DNA of 50,970 bases, from NCBI GenBank assembly GCA_910577465.1, contig CAJTMM010000018.1:1-50970 (forward strand), read 5' to 3'. This DNA is from an uncultured Muribaculaceae bacterium (GTDB lineage Bacteria; Bacteroidota; Bacteroidia; Bacteroidales; Muribaculaceae). Shown in pieces: positions 1-8,764 of this stretch. Each line of letters begins with the position of its first letter. Positions within the stretch are counted from its first letter, which is position 1. The notes beneath the pieces were generated by a model that saw only the letters and a program-made list of their open reading frames with translations, had not been told where the DNA came from and did no database searches. The translations under genes were made by a program, and so were the position numbers.

Positions 1-24
1 TGTGCCGCGATGCCGTTTGATGCC

Positions 25-1005
25 ATGAAATATGTGAATCTGCCAGATGATATGCCGGTGCAACGGCTGCCTTTCTACCTTGCCATGGAGGAATATGTGG
101 CACGGGAACTGGAGCCGTGTGATTATTTTTTCATGTGGCAGGTAATGCCCACCGTGATATTCGGCCGCAATCAGATAATAGACAATGAGGTGAATGTGGA
201 TTACTGCCGCGCTAACGGGATAGAGATGTACCGCAGGCGCAGCGGTGGCGGATGCGTGTTTGCCGACATGAGCAACGTGATGCTGTCGTATGTGACGTCG
301 GACAGTTCCGCCGTTGCCACTACCTTTGAACGATATACGACGATGGTAGCGGATATGCTACGCGGTATGGGTGTAGATGCGAGCAGTTCGTCGCGCAACG
401 ACATACTGATAGGCGACCGCAAGGTGTCAGGAAACGCGTTCTATCACATACCGGGCAGGAGCATAGTGCATGGCACCATGCTCTATGATACCGATATGGC
501 TCACATGGCACAAGCGATAACGCCATCGGTGACAAAGCTTCATGCCAAGGGGGTGCAATCGGTGCGCAGCCGCATAACCACGCTGCATGAACATACACGT
601 ATGGACATCGAGCAATTCAAGACTCATGCGCGACGAAGTCTGTGCGACGCTGAAATCACACTCACTCCTGATGATGTGAAGGCGATACGTAATTTAGAGG
701 AACCATATTACAATCCGGAATGGATATACGGCAGGCGACACAAAGCGAGCACTACCCTGCACCACCGTGTGGAGGGTGTGGGAGAGTTTGCGGTGGATGT
801 AGCCGTGGACAGTGACAACAGAATAACGGATGTGAACCTGAGCGGAGATTTCTTTCTTACCGCCGACATGGATTCACTGCTGATAAATCCGCTAAAGCAA
901 GTAACCTACAGCCCGGAATCGGTACGTGATGCCTTGAAGGATATCACAACGGAGAATGTGATACACGGGCTTACGAAAGATGAATTCATAAAAATATTAT
1001 TTTAA
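25..1005 (+). CDS. lplA: Lipoate-protein ligase A family
   Basis: Activates lipoate with ATP and transfers it to the lipoyl lysine of carrier proteins, here most obviously the GcvH encoded 1.1 kb downstream. The protein shows the family signatures: GRNQ at residues 47-50, the RRRSGGG lipoyl-AMP loop at about 70-76, and the DRKVSGNA segment with catalytic lysine K133. The reading frame is open to the window edge and another ATG lies at 10. ATG 25 was chosen because MKYVNLPDD followed by RLPFYLAMEEYVA is the usual N-terminus of Bacteroidetes homologues. Only 4 bases separate its stop from gcvT, so cotranscription is likely. The operon promoter must lie outside the window. Confidence 0.93.
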   Translation: MKYVNLPDDMPVQRLPFYLAMEEYVARELEPCDYFFMWQVMPTVIFGRNQIIDNEVNVDYCRANGIEMYRRRSGGGCVFADMSNVMLSYVTSDSSAVATTFERYTTMVADMLRGMGVDASSSSRNDILIGDRKVSGNAFYHIPGRSIVHGTMLYDTDMAHMAQAITPSVTKLHAKGVQSVRSRITTLHEHTRMDIEQFKTHARRSLCDAEITLTPDDVKAIRNLEEPYYNPEWIYGRRHKASTTLHHRVEGVGEFAVDVAVDSDNRITDVNLSGDFFLTADMDSLLINPLKQVTYSPESVRDALKDITTENVIHGLTKDEFIKILF

Positions 1006-1009
1006 AAAT

Positions 1010-2107
1010 ATGGAAGATATTAAGAAAACCTGCCTGCATCAGCGGCACGTGGAAGCGGGCGCACAGATGAGCCCGTTCGGAGGATTTGACATGCCGATAC
1101 AGTATGCCGGCATCACGGAGGAGCATAATGCAGTGCGCACGGCGTGCGGAGTGTTTGATGTATCGCACATGGGCGAGGTGAACATATCGGGCCCGCAAGC
1201 CGAGGAATATGTGAACCACATATTCACCAACGATGTGACAGGCGCACCCATAGGACAGATATTCTACGGCATGATGCTGAACCACCAAGGGGGCACGGTA
1301 GACGACCTTCTGGTGTATAAACGTGACGAAAACAACTTCCTGCTTGTAATCAACGCCTCGAACATAGCGAAGGATGTTGCCTGGATAGAGAGTAACGCAG
1401 AGGGGTACGACGTGGAGATAGACAATCTGAGCGACGAACTGAGCGAGCTTGCCGTACAGGGTCCGGAAGCGGAAAAGGTGATGCAGGAGGTACTGGGCAT
1501 AAACTGCGCCGAACTGAAATTCTACACCTTCAAAGAGGAACTGCTCGACGGTGTACATATATTAGTGAGCCGCACGGGCTATACGGGAGAGGACGGATTT
1601 GAAATCTATGCCCCCCATGACGCCATAGTGGAGATGTGGGACGCGCTGATGGAATCGGAGCGTGCAATGCCTTGCGGACTCGGCTGCCGCGACACACTGC
1701 GTTTCGAGGTGGGTCTGCCACTCTACGGAGATGAACTTGCCGAAGATATCACGCCGGTGGAAGCGGGGTTGTCGATGTTTGTAAAGACAGATAAACCTGA
1801 ATTCATAGGCAAAGATACGGTAGCCCGACAGAAAGCCGAAGGATGCAGCCGCAAGCTTGTAGGCCTTGAGCTTCTGGACCGCGCCATACCGCGCCACGGC
1901 TATGAAGTGCTGAACAACGAGGGGACCGTGATAGGTCATGTGACCACCGGCTACCGCGGCATATCAGTGGACAAAAGCATAGCCATGGCTCTCATCGACT
2001 CCCGCTACGCAGCCAAGGATACCGAGCTGTCAGTACAAATCAGACGCAAACAATTTCCGGCACGCGTCACCGGCAAGAAATTTTACAAGAAAAGCTACAA
2101 AAAATAA
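1010..2107 (+). CDS. gcvT: Glycine cleavage system T protein (aminomethyltransferase)
   Basis: Takes the aminomethyl group from lipoylated H protein, passes a one-carbon unit to tetrahydrofolate and releases ammonia. The 365 residues match the normal size. The N-terminus shows the GcvT pattern SPFGGFDMPIQYAG and later GVFDVSHMGE. The centre carries the folate-binding region VDDLLVYKRDENNFLLVINASN (as two short blocks), then RTGYTGEDGFEIY and the C-terminal barrel with GHVTTGYRG. It is second in the lplA-gcvT-gcvH-gcvPA-gcvPB-lpd run, 4 bases after lplA and 26 before gcvH. No defect is visible. Cytoplasmic. Confidence 0.97.
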   Translation: MEDIKKTCLHQRHVEAGAQMSPFGGFDMPIQYAGITEEHNAVRTACGVFDVSHMGEVNISGPQAEEYVNHIFTNDVTGAPIGQIFYGMMLNHQGGTVDDLLVYKRDENNFLLVINASNIAKDVAWIESNAEGYDVEIDNLSDELSELAVQGPEAEKVMQEVLGINCAELKFYTFKEELLDGVHILVSRTGYTGEDGFEIYAPHDAIVEMWDALMESERAMPCGLGCRDTLRFEVGLPLYGDELAEDITPVEAGLSMFVKTDKPEFIGKDTVARQKAEGCSRKLVGLELLDRAIPRHGYEVLNNEGTVIGHVTTGYRGISVDKSIAMALIDSRYAAKDTELSVQIRRKQFPARVTGKKFYKKSYKK

Positions 2108-2133
2108 ATATCAACCATAACACTTACAATATC

Positions 2134-2505
2134 ATGAGCAAGATTTATTATTCAGAGACACACGAGTATGCAAAAGTAGATGGCAACATAGCATATATAG
2201 GAATATCCGACTATGCACAGCACGCATTGGGCAATGTGGTGTATGTGGACATGCCTGAAACGGGTGACGATGTGGAAGCCGGCGTGGATTTCGGCGCAGT
2301 GGAAAGCGTGAAAGCAGCATCGGACCTGATAGCCCCCGTGAGCGGCGCCATAGTGCAAATCAACGAGCATCTGATAGATAATCCCCGCCTGCTGAATGAA
2401 GCTCCCCTGACCAACTGGATAATAAAGGTGGAGATGAACGACCCCTCCGAACTGGAAAACCTGATGGACGAAGATGCCTACGCAGAATTCTGCGCCAAGG
2501 CTTAA
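2134..2505 (+). CDS. gcvH: Glycine cleavage system H protein
   Basis: Lipoyl carrier that shuttles the aminomethyl intermediate between the P, T and L proteins. The 123-residue length is typical. The lipoylation site is K60 in the segment GAVESVKAASD, the classic ESVKA motif. The N-terminal YSETHEYAKV segment is also family-typical. The protein should be the substrate of the lipoate ligase that opens this cluster. It is followed by a 103-base gap with a hairpin, the largest gap between the gcv genes, so expression of the small carrier and the large P subunits could be uncoupled. That last point is inference. Confidence 0.97.
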   Translation: MSKIYYSETHEYAKVDGNIAYIGISDYAQHALGNVVYVDMPETGDDVEAGVDFGAVESVKAASDLIAPVSGAIVQINEHLIDNPRLLNEAPLTNWIIKVEMNDPSELENLMDEDAYAEFCAKA

Positions 2506-2525
2506 TACCTGACATGCCTGCTCTT

Positions 2526-2549
2526 AGAGGGCAATAATAAACGCCCTCT
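2526..2549 (+). other. Hairpin between gcvH and gcvPA
   Basis: AGAGGGC at 2526-2532 pairs perfectly with GCCCTCT at 2543-2549 across a 10-base A-rich loop. An A-run, not a T-run, follows on the plus strand, so it is not a convincing intrinsic terminator. It may be an mRNA processing or stability element between the small H gene and the P subunit genes. Confidence 0.35.
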
Positions 2550-2608
2550 TAAAAACAGCATCAGACGAACATATCCTTAACATACTTCAACCCTCAACAA
2601 GCTCTGAT

Positions 2609-3934
2609 ATGAGCCATAGATATTTTCCCCATACCCAGGCTGACATAGACGCCATGCTGCAACGTTGCGGCATGGGACAGATGTCGGACCTGTACAGCGA
2701 CGTGCCCGACGAGCTGATAATGCACGGCGACTATGAACTGCCGCAGGAATACAGCGAAAAAGAGGTGCGCGATTTCTTCAACGCCCTCGGCGCCAAGAAC
2801 CGACAGCTCACATGCTTCGCCGGAGCCGGCTACTATGACCACTACGCCCCATCGGTGGTGAAGTCGATAATATCCCGATCGGAATTCCTGACCGCCTACA
2901 CCCCCTACCAACCCGAGATATCGCAAGGTACGCTCCAGTATATATTTGAATACCAGAGCATGATGAGCACCCTTACGGGTATGGAGGTGAGCAACGCATC
3001 GATGTATGACGGCACGACAGCCACTGCTGAAGCAATGCTTATGGCCGTTGCCCACAGCCGCAAACGCAACCGCGTACTGGTGTCGGCTACCCTCAATCCC
3101 GCCACCCGCAAGGTGGTGGACACATACGCCCGCTACCATGGTGTGACGGTGGATGAGATAACGCAACGCGACGGTTGCACCGACATAACCGACCTGCAGG
3201 AGAAGCTGGAGCAGGGAGATGTTGCCGGAGTGATAGTTGCCACACCCAATTTCTACGGCATACTCGAGGACTACTCGGGGTGGAGCGAACTGTGCCACCG
3301 CCACAAAGCACTGCTGATAATAAACTGCATACCATCGGACTTAGGAATGATACGCACACCGGGAGAATGGGGCGCCGACATAGCTGTGGGCGACGCACAA
3401 TCACTGGGTATGCCATTGAGCTACGGAGGTCCGTACTTAGGGTTCATCTGCACGACAAAAGCACTGATACGCAAGCTGCCCGGCCGCATAGTGGGAGCCA
3501 CGACGGATGCCGAGGGGCAACGTGTGTTCGTGCTGACGCTCCAAGCCCGCGAACAGCACATACGCCGCGACAAGGCAACAAGCAACATCTGCTCCAACCA
3601 GGGGCTGATGGCACTCTACACCGCCGCGTACCTGTCGGTGATGGGAGCCGACGGTCTGCGCGAAGTGTGCGAAAAGGGAGTTTCAGGAGCGAGATACCTC
3701 GCAGCTGCCATAACGGCTACCGGCAAGATGGAACTAAAATACCCCGACAAGCCGTACATGAACGAATTTGTGATGAAATCGCACATAGACCTCGATGAGC
3801 TAATGGCACGCTGCGTTGCCCAAGGCATACTGCCGGGCGTGAAGATAGCCCCCGACGAGATACTGATAGCGGTGACCGAGATGTGCAGCCGCAAGGATAT
3901 GGACCGCCTGACGGAAATCATAGCCGGAATGTAG
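2609..3934 (+). CDS. gcvPA: Glycine dehydrogenase (decarboxylating) subunit 1
   Basis: N-terminal half of the two-subunit P protein, which decarboxylates glycine and loads the aminomethyl group onto H protein. At 441 residues it matches the alpha subunit of split GcvP enzymes. Recognisable blocks include CFAGAGYYDHYAPS near the N-terminus, YTPYQPEISQGTLQ and EVSNASMYDGTTA. Its fold is that of a PLP enzyme, but the PLP lysine lies in the partner GcvPB, which starts 22 bases downstream. The split form is widespread in Bacteroidetes, Gram-positives and archaea, while proteobacteria carry a fused gcvP. Confidence 0.97.
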   Translation: MSHRYFPHTQADIDAMLQRCGMGQMSDLYSDVPDELIMHGDYELPQEYSEKEVRDFFNALGAKNRQLTCFAGAGYYDHYAPSVVKSIISRSEFLTAYTPYQPEISQGTLQYIFEYQSMMSTLTGMEVSNASMYDGTTATAEAMLMAVAHSRKRNRVLVSATLNPATRKVVDTYARYHGVTVDEITQRDGCTDITDLQEKLEQGDVAGVIVATPNFYGILEDYSGWSELCHRHKALLIINCIPSDLGMIRTPGEWGADIAVGDAQSLGMPLSYGGPYLGFICTTKALIRKLPGRIVGATTDAEGQRVFVLTLQAREQHIRRDKATSNICSNQGLMALYTAAYLSVMGADGLREVCEKGVSGARYLAAAITATGKMELKYPDKPYMNEFVMKSHIDLDELMARCVAQGILPGVKIAPDEILIAVTEMCSRKDMDRLTEIIAGM

Positions 3935-3956
3935 AACCAAAAGCAAGAGACAGACC

Positions 3957-5429
3957 ATGAACAGAGAATATTACGGCAAACTGATATTTGAACTCTCACG
4001 TGAGGGAAGGCGCGGGTTCAAGCTACCCGACAACGGATGCCCTACCCCGGCTGCCGGCATACCGCAAGCACTGCTACGCGACAACGAACCAGAACTGCCA
4101 AAGGTGGACGAGCCAACAATAGTGCGTCATTACAACAACATGAGTACCAACAACTTCGGCGTAGACACGGGATTTTATCCATTGGGGTCGTGCACCATGA
4201 AATACAATCCGAAAATAAATGAAGAGGTTGCCGCCCTACCCTCATTTGCCGCCCTGCACCCTTACCAACCGGCAGAAACAGCACAGGGGGCACTCGAAGC
4301 ATACCATACGCTGCAACGCGCCCTCTCGGAGATAGGCGGCATGAGCGAGTTTACACTCAACCCATTTGCCGGCGCCCATGGCGAACTCACAGGGCTGATG
4401 GTGATACGCGCCTACCACGACAGCCGCGGGGACTACAAGCGCACGAAGGTGATAGTACCCGACTCGGCGCATGGCACCAACCCCGCAAGCGCGGCTGTTG
4501 CCGGGCTGAAAGTGGTGGAGGTGAAGAGTCTACCCGACGGCACAGTAGATGTGGCGGCACTGCGCGAAGCCCTCGACGACACCGTTGCCGCCGTGATGCT
4601 CACCAACCCCAACACCGTGGGCATATTTGAAAGCCGCATACCGGAGATAGCCCAGGCGGTGCATGAAGCCGGAGCACTGCTGTACTACGACGGAGCCAAC
4701 CTGAACCCGATGCTCGGCGTGGCACGTCCGGGCGACATGGGATTTGACGTGATGCACATAAACCTCCACAAGACATTCTCGACACCGCACGGCGGGGGTG
4801 GACCCGGCTCGGGACCGGTGGGTGTGCGCAAGGGACTCGAGGAGTTCCTGCCCAATCCGCGAGTGATAAAGAGGGATGACGGCACATACGCCCTGACCGA
4901 CAGCGAGACATCGCTCGGCTCGATATCGGCAACACTCGGCAACTTCGCGGTACAGCTCCGCGCCCTGAGCTACATACTATCGCTGGGCAGAGAAGGGCTG
5001 AAACTCGCAGGACCGCTTGCAACGCTCAACGCCAACTACGTGAAGGAGTCGCTGCGCGACCTCTACGAACTGCCGATAGACAGGGTGTGCAAACATGAAT
5101 TCGTATTTGACGGACTTGCCGACAAATCGACCGGTGTGACAACCCTCAATGTAGCAAAGCGGTTGCTGGACCACGGCTATCATGCCCCGACAATATATTT
5201 CCCGCTGCTGTTTCATGAGTCGCTGATGATAGAGCCTACCGAAACAGAGAGCAAGGAGACCCTCGACGCCTTCATAGATGTGATGCGCGAGATAGCCCGA
5301 GAAGCGGCAACCGAACCTGACAAGGTGAAGAACGCCCCGCACCACACACCGGTACGCCATCCGGATGACACCCAAGCCGCACTGACCCCAATGGTGACAT
5401 ATTTTGACCTCAAAGCCGCGCAATCATGA
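3957..5429 (+). CDS. gcvPB: Glycine dehydrogenase (decarboxylating) subunit 2
   Basis: PLP-binding subunit of the split P protein. The Schiff-base lysine is K272 in the segment HINLHKTFSTPHGGG, followed by the glycine-rich GGGPGSGPVG loop. Other family blocks are GFYPLGSCTMKYNPK near residue 65 and DSAHGTNPASA. The length of 490 residues is normal. The stop overlaps the ATG of the next gene as ATGA at 5426-5429, implying translational coupling to the L protein, so the complex is encoded as one unit. Confidence 0.97.
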   Translation: MNREYYGKLIFELSREGRRGFKLPDNGCPTPAAGIPQALLRDNEPELPKVDEPTIVRHYNNMSTNNFGVDTGFYPLGSCTMKYNPKINEEVAALPSFAALHPYQPAETAQGALEAYHTLQRALSEIGGMSEFTLNPFAGAHGELTGLMVIRAYHDSRGDYKRTKVIVPDSAHGTNPASAAVAGLKVVEVKSLPDGTVDVAALREALDDTVAAVMLTNPNTVGIFESRIPEIAQAVHEAGALLYYDGANLNPMLGVARPGDMGFDVMHINLHKTFSTPHGGGGPGSGPVGVRKGLEEFLPNPRVIKRDDGTYALTDSETSLGSISATLGNFAVQLRALSYILSLGREGLKLAGPLATLNANYVKESLRDLYELPIDRVCKHEFVFDGLADKSTGVTTLNVAKRLLDHGYHAPTIYFPLLFHESLMIEPTETESKETLDAFIDVMREIAREAATEPDKVKNAPHHTPVRHPDDTQAALTPMVTYFDLKAAQS

Positions 5430-6745
5430 ACAGTTACGACCTGATAGTGATAGGGAGCGGTCCGGGCGGATATGCCACCGCCGCCACGGCAGCCGCCATG
5501 GGGCGACGCGTAGCGATAGTGGAACGCGACCTATTGGGCGGCACGTGCCTGAACCGCGGGTGCATACCCACCAAGGCATTGTGCCGCAGCGCGGAGATGG
5601 CACTGATGATGCCGAAAGCACAGTCGCTGGGCGTAAACATAGATGGATACAGTCTCGACTACAGTGCCGCCGCCGAACGCAAAAACAGTGTGACAGACAC
5701 TCTGCGCGAGGGTGTAGCCACGGTACTGAAAGATGTGGAAGTGCTGCACGGCAATGCCCGGATAACGAGCGGCGATACCATAGAGGTGAACGGCGAACTC
5801 TACCAAGCCCGTCAGATAATAATAGCCACCGGCTCACGCCCCGCAACGCTGAACATACCCGGCGCGGAACTCGCCATGGACAGTGACCGGATGCTGAGCG
5901 CGACCACCCTGCCGAAGTCCATAGCCATAATAGGCGGCGGGGTGATAGGGATGGAATTTGCATCGATACTCAACGCATTCGGAGTGACGGTCACGGTACT
6001 GGAATACTGCCCCGAGATATTGCCGGGATTTGACGAGGATGTAGCCAAACGGCTGCGCATGTCGCTGAAACGTCGTGGCGTGAGCATAGTGACCGGTGCG
6101 GCGGTGACATCGATAACACCCGGATGTACCGTAAACTATACGGCGAAAAACAAGGAGAAAAACATCGACGCCGAGATGGTACTGACCGCCGTGGGCCGAC
6201 GCGCCGTGTTGCCCGAGGGGCTTGATGCGGCAGGTGTGGCAACGGACGACCGCGGATATATAATAACTGATGAGAAAATGGCTACCACCGCTCCGGGAAT
6301 ATATGCCGTGGGCGATGTGAACGGCCGGTGCATGCTTGCCCATGCGGCGACGGCACAAGGCAGAGTTGCCCTGGGGCTGCACCAACGGCTGGATGTGGTG
6401 CCATCGGCAGTATTCACCACACCGGAATGTGCCATGGTGGGCATGACAGAGCAGCAGTGCCGCGACCGTGGTGTAGCCTACCGCGCGGGAAATGCCATAT
6501 ATCGCGCCAATGGCAAGGCAATAGCCATGGACGAACCGGACGGGATGGTGAAAATATTGGTAGACGAGCAGTCGGACAAGATACTCGGCTGCCATATCTG
6601 CGGAGCACATGCCGCAGATATGGTGCAGGAGGTTGCCGTTGCCATGAGCGCAGGAATGGGAGCCGGAATGCTGATGGCTACCATCCACGGGCACCCTACC
6701 CTATCGGAGCTTATCGTGGATGCGGTGAGCAAAGCGATGGGTTGA
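5426..6745 (+). CDS. lpdA: Dihydrolipoamide dehydrogenase (glycine cleavage L protein)
   Basis: FAD-dependent enzyme that reoxidises dihydrolipoyl-H protein with NAD+. It has the N-terminal dinucleotide motif GSGPGG at 10-15 and the redox-active disulfide C41/C46 in GGTCLNRGCIPTK. The NAD-binding IIGGGVIGMEF, the second FAD motif YAVGDVN and the C-terminal catalytic HGHPTLSE motif are also present. At 439 residues it is slightly short for the family (about 460-475) but all motifs are present. Overlap with gcvPB places it in the gcv operon, so its main partner is probably GcvH, though it could also serve 2-oxoacid dehydrogenases. Confidence 0.96.
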   Translation: MNSYDLIVIGSGPGGYATAATAAAMGRRVAIVERDLLGGTCLNRGCIPTKALCRSAEMALMMPKAQSLGVNIDGYSLDYSAAAERKNSVTDTLREGVATVLKDVEVLHGNARITSGDTIEVNGELYQARQIIIATGSRPATLNIPGAELAMDSDRMLSATTLPKSIAIIGGGVIGMEFASILNAFGVTVTVLEYCPEILPGFDEDVAKRLRMSLKRRGVSIVTGAAVTSITPGCTVNYTAKNKEKNIDAEMVLTAVGRRAVLPEGLDAAGVATDDRGYIITDEKMATTAPGIYAVGDVNGRCMLAHAATAQGRVALGLHQRLDVVPSAVFTTPECAMVGMTEQQCRDRGVAYRAGNAIYRANGKAIAMDEPDGMVKILVDEQSDKILGCHICGAHAADMVQEVAVAMSAGMGAGMLMATIHGHPTLSELIVDAVSKAMG

Positions 6746-6758
6746 AACGTTAGAACAG

Positions 6759-6953
6759 TGAACTCATTTAAACTTTTTACCGAATGTTAAAAACAGAACT
6801 GCAATACTTTCTTTTAATCACCTTTTTTGCCTTTTTCGGTCGCTTTTTTCAATCTCATCGGTCACGTAGCCCGCTACGCTCCCTCTTCAATTGAAAAAAT
6901 CCCCTCGAAAAATCCTCAAAAATGTGAATAAATAAAAAGCTTAAATGAGTTCA
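6759..6953. repeat. 195-base inverted-repeat element (MITE- or REP-like)
   Basis: The ends form a terminal inverted repeat: 6759-6780 and the reverse complement of 6932-6953 match at 20 of 22 bases. Inside is a second nested pair (6844-6853 with 6890-6899, 10 of 10) and a central 6-bp stem with a 2-base loop (6865-6878). T-rich tracts flank the stems. There is no reading frame. It fills the gap between lpd and the glycosyltransferase and stops 4 bases before that gene's ATG. It could terminate the gcv operon, or be a non-autonomous mobile element. Only one copy is seen here. Confidence 0.6.
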
Positions 6954-6957
6954 GTAT

Positions 6958-7998
6958 ATGAGCAGAAAACCGGCAATAAGCGTAATCATAGTATTCCATA
7001 ACGCGGAGTCGACCATAGAGCGCACACTGCGTTCGCTTGCCGAGCAGACGTGGCATGATGCGGAGTATGTGTTTGTGGATGACGGGAGCAGTGACCGGAC
7101 GGTGGATGTGATACAGGCATTCGTGGCGCTGCACCCGGAATTTGACGGGAAGCACCGGTTGATATCGTCACCGATGCGACGCGGCTCGGCACATGCCACC
7201 GGTCTCGGATATGCCAACGCCACGGGGGAATATGTGATACGCTGCGACGCGGATGACACGATGGATTCTCGGATGCTCGAGATAATGTATGGCGCCACCG
7301 CCGGCGGACAAATGGACGCGGTGATGTCGCCTTACGTGATGGAGAGCGACAGCAAGAGGGTGACAGTGGCATATAACAGGAAGCCATCGGGACTGAACGA
7401 CATGAGGATGGACACGCTGCATTTCTCACTATGCAACAAGCTGCTGCGCAGGAGCATACTGATGGATAACGAGCTGATACCATTTGACGGCGTGGATTGC
7501 TGGGAGGATGTGGGGGTAGTGGCACGGTTCATGGCACTGAAGCCGACGGTGGCGTTTGTGGATGAGCCGCTGTATCACTACATAGTGGACAAGGGGGTGA
7601 AATCGCTGTCGCGCAGCAATGCCAACAGGTTGCTGCACGACCATCTGCTTACGGCTCTGCTGTTGGAACAGTGGTTTGAAGAGCAGTCGCTGCATGATGA
7701 GTACGATGAGTTTCTGACGCACCTTAAGTTCTTTGCCAAGGTGAAGATGCTGCGTGGTCGCGACAAGGATGTGGCACGATGGAAGGGAACTTTTCCGGAG
7801 GTGAACCCGCGCATAATGCATCTGCGGCATCTGAAGTGGTATTGGCGCATAGTGTTTGGTGCCGTTGCCGCATTGCCCACGGGGCTTACGCAATGGATAG
7901 CCGACCGGTGCGATGTGCTGTATCCGCGCATCAAGGCTGATGCAGTACAGCAGCGGCCGAATGACTCGCATCCGAATATTCCGGAGCAAAATCAATAA
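6958..7998 (+). CDS. Family 2 glycosyltransferase
   Basis: GT-A fold glycosyltransferase, probably transferring a sugar from a nucleotide-sugar donor to a surface glycan. The acceptor is not predictable. The N-terminus shows ISVIIVFHNAESTIERTLRSL. The nucleotide-binding DDGSSD lies at 41-46 and the metal-binding DADD at 97-100. A later acidic stretch WEDVG is in the usual catalytic-base position. The C-terminal 100 residues are basic and partly hydrophobic, which would suit membrane-edge association. The ATG lies 4 bases after the inverted-repeat element, leaving almost no room for a leader of its own. The next gene is convergent. Confidence 0.88.
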   Translation: MSRKPAISVIIVFHNAESTIERTLRSLAEQTWHDAEYVFVDDGSSDRTVDVIQAFVALHPEFDGKHRLISSPMRRGSAHATGLGYANATGEYVIRCDADDTMDSRMLEIMYGATAGGQMDAVMSPYVMESDSKRVTVAYNRKPSGLNDMRMDTLHFSLCNKLLRRSILMDNELIPFDGVDCWEDVGVVARFMALKPTVAFVDEPLYHYIVDKGVKSLSRSNANRLLHDHLLTALLLEQWFEEQSLHDEYDEFLTHLKFFAKVKMLRGRDKDVARWKGTFPEVNPRIMHLRHLKWYWRIVFGAVAALPTGLTQWIADRCDVLYPRIKADAVQQRPNDSHPNIPEQNQ

Positions 7999-8016
7999 CC
8001 ATGTATCAGAATATAA

Positions 8017-8060
8017 AAGCGGTGTGCCAACCATTAAGATTGACACACCGCTTGATATTT
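8017..8060. terminator. Bidirectional intrinsic terminator between the GT2 gene and slyD
   Basis: A perfect 10-bp stem (8017-8026 with 8044-8053) lies between the converging genes. On the minus strand the stem is followed by TTTTATATTC, a good U-tract for slyD. On the plus strand the T-content (GATATTTCTC) is weaker. Confidence 0.75.
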
Positions 8061-8084
8061 CTCTATTAGGGAGTGGAATATGCG

Positions 8085-8675
8085 TTACTTGCCGCAACCG
8101 CAGGCATCGTCGCCGCAATGATGGTCGTCGCATCCGCAGCCATCGCCACAGCTGTCACCGCAGCCGTCGCCACATCCGCAACCGCAACCGTGAGAGGGCT
8201 GGAGTTCTTCGGGAGTGGCATCGCGCACAGCGATAATCTTGCCTTTGAAGCGCACGTCCTTGCCGGCAAGGGGGTGGTTGAAGTCCATCTTGACATCGGT
8301 AGGTGTCACTTCGGTAACTATGCCGTTGATACGGAATCCGTCGGCAGTCATCATGGGGAGCACGGCTCCGGGCTTGATGGTGCTTTCGTCGAATTTACCG
8401 TCGACCTCGAAGATGTCGCGCGGGAGTGTCGCAATCTGTTCGGGGTCGTGAGGACCGAATGCTTCGTCTGCCTTAACGGTGATATCGAACTCGCCACCGG
8501 GTTCAAGACCGTCAATTGCCTTCTCAAGGGGTGCGATGACACCACGGGTGACACCGAAGATGATGCGTTCGGGATCGTCGGGAGATGTCTGATGCACAAG
8601 TGTTTCACCATCGGCATTCACCTCATAGAGGTCGTAGCCGAGTTCTACGTATTTTCCGGGTTGAATCTTTTCCAT
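8085..8675 (-). CDS. slyD: FKBP-type peptidyl-prolyl isomerase, SlyD-like
   Basis: Cytoplasmic prolyl isomerase and chaperone. The first 155 residues are a SlyD-type FKBP domain with an inserted IF segment. GVTRGVIAPLEKAIDGLEPG and the hallmark NHPLAGKDVRFKGKI are present (both seen as short blocks). The C-terminal 35 residues are almost entirely Gly, Cys, Asp and His in CGCGCGDGC-like repeats. This metal-binding tail is known in SlyD for nickel and zinc binding and hydrogenase maturation. Length 196 residues is normal. It is separated from the phosphatase gene upstream by 89 bases and ends at a shared terminator. Confidence 0.93.
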   Translation of the reverse strand: MEKIQPGKYVELGYDLYEVNADGETLVHQTSPDDPERIIFGVTRGVIAPLEKAIDGLEPGGEFDITVKADEAFGPHDPEQIATLPRDIFEVDGKFDESTIKPGAVLPMMTADGFRINGIVTEVTPTDVKMDFNHPLAGKDVRFKGKIIAVRDATPEELQPSHGCGCGCGDGCGDSCGDGCGCDDHHCGDDACGCGK

Positions 8676-8764
8676 AATTGTATTAATGTTTTGTTAGATT
8701 TTTCAAATTGAGTGTTATCACTATGTAGTATAACAAATATCATGCCAAAGAAGTTAGCGGCATG

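Noticed and set aside
3175..3798. A 207-codon open frame inside gcvPA in another forward frame
   Set aside because: It overlaps a fully conserved gene and its protein is Arg/Thr/Ser-rich without motifs, as expected of a shadow frame.
1..6745. Long open frames on the minus strand across the gcv genes
   Set aside because: They lie opposite well-supported genes and show no family motifs; the GC-rich codon pattern of the true genes keeps other frames open.
8073..8711. A long plus-strand frame opposite slyD
   Set aside because: The protein is an Ala/Val/Thr repeat created by the Cys/Gly-rich tail of slyD read in reverse; slyD has all its motifs.
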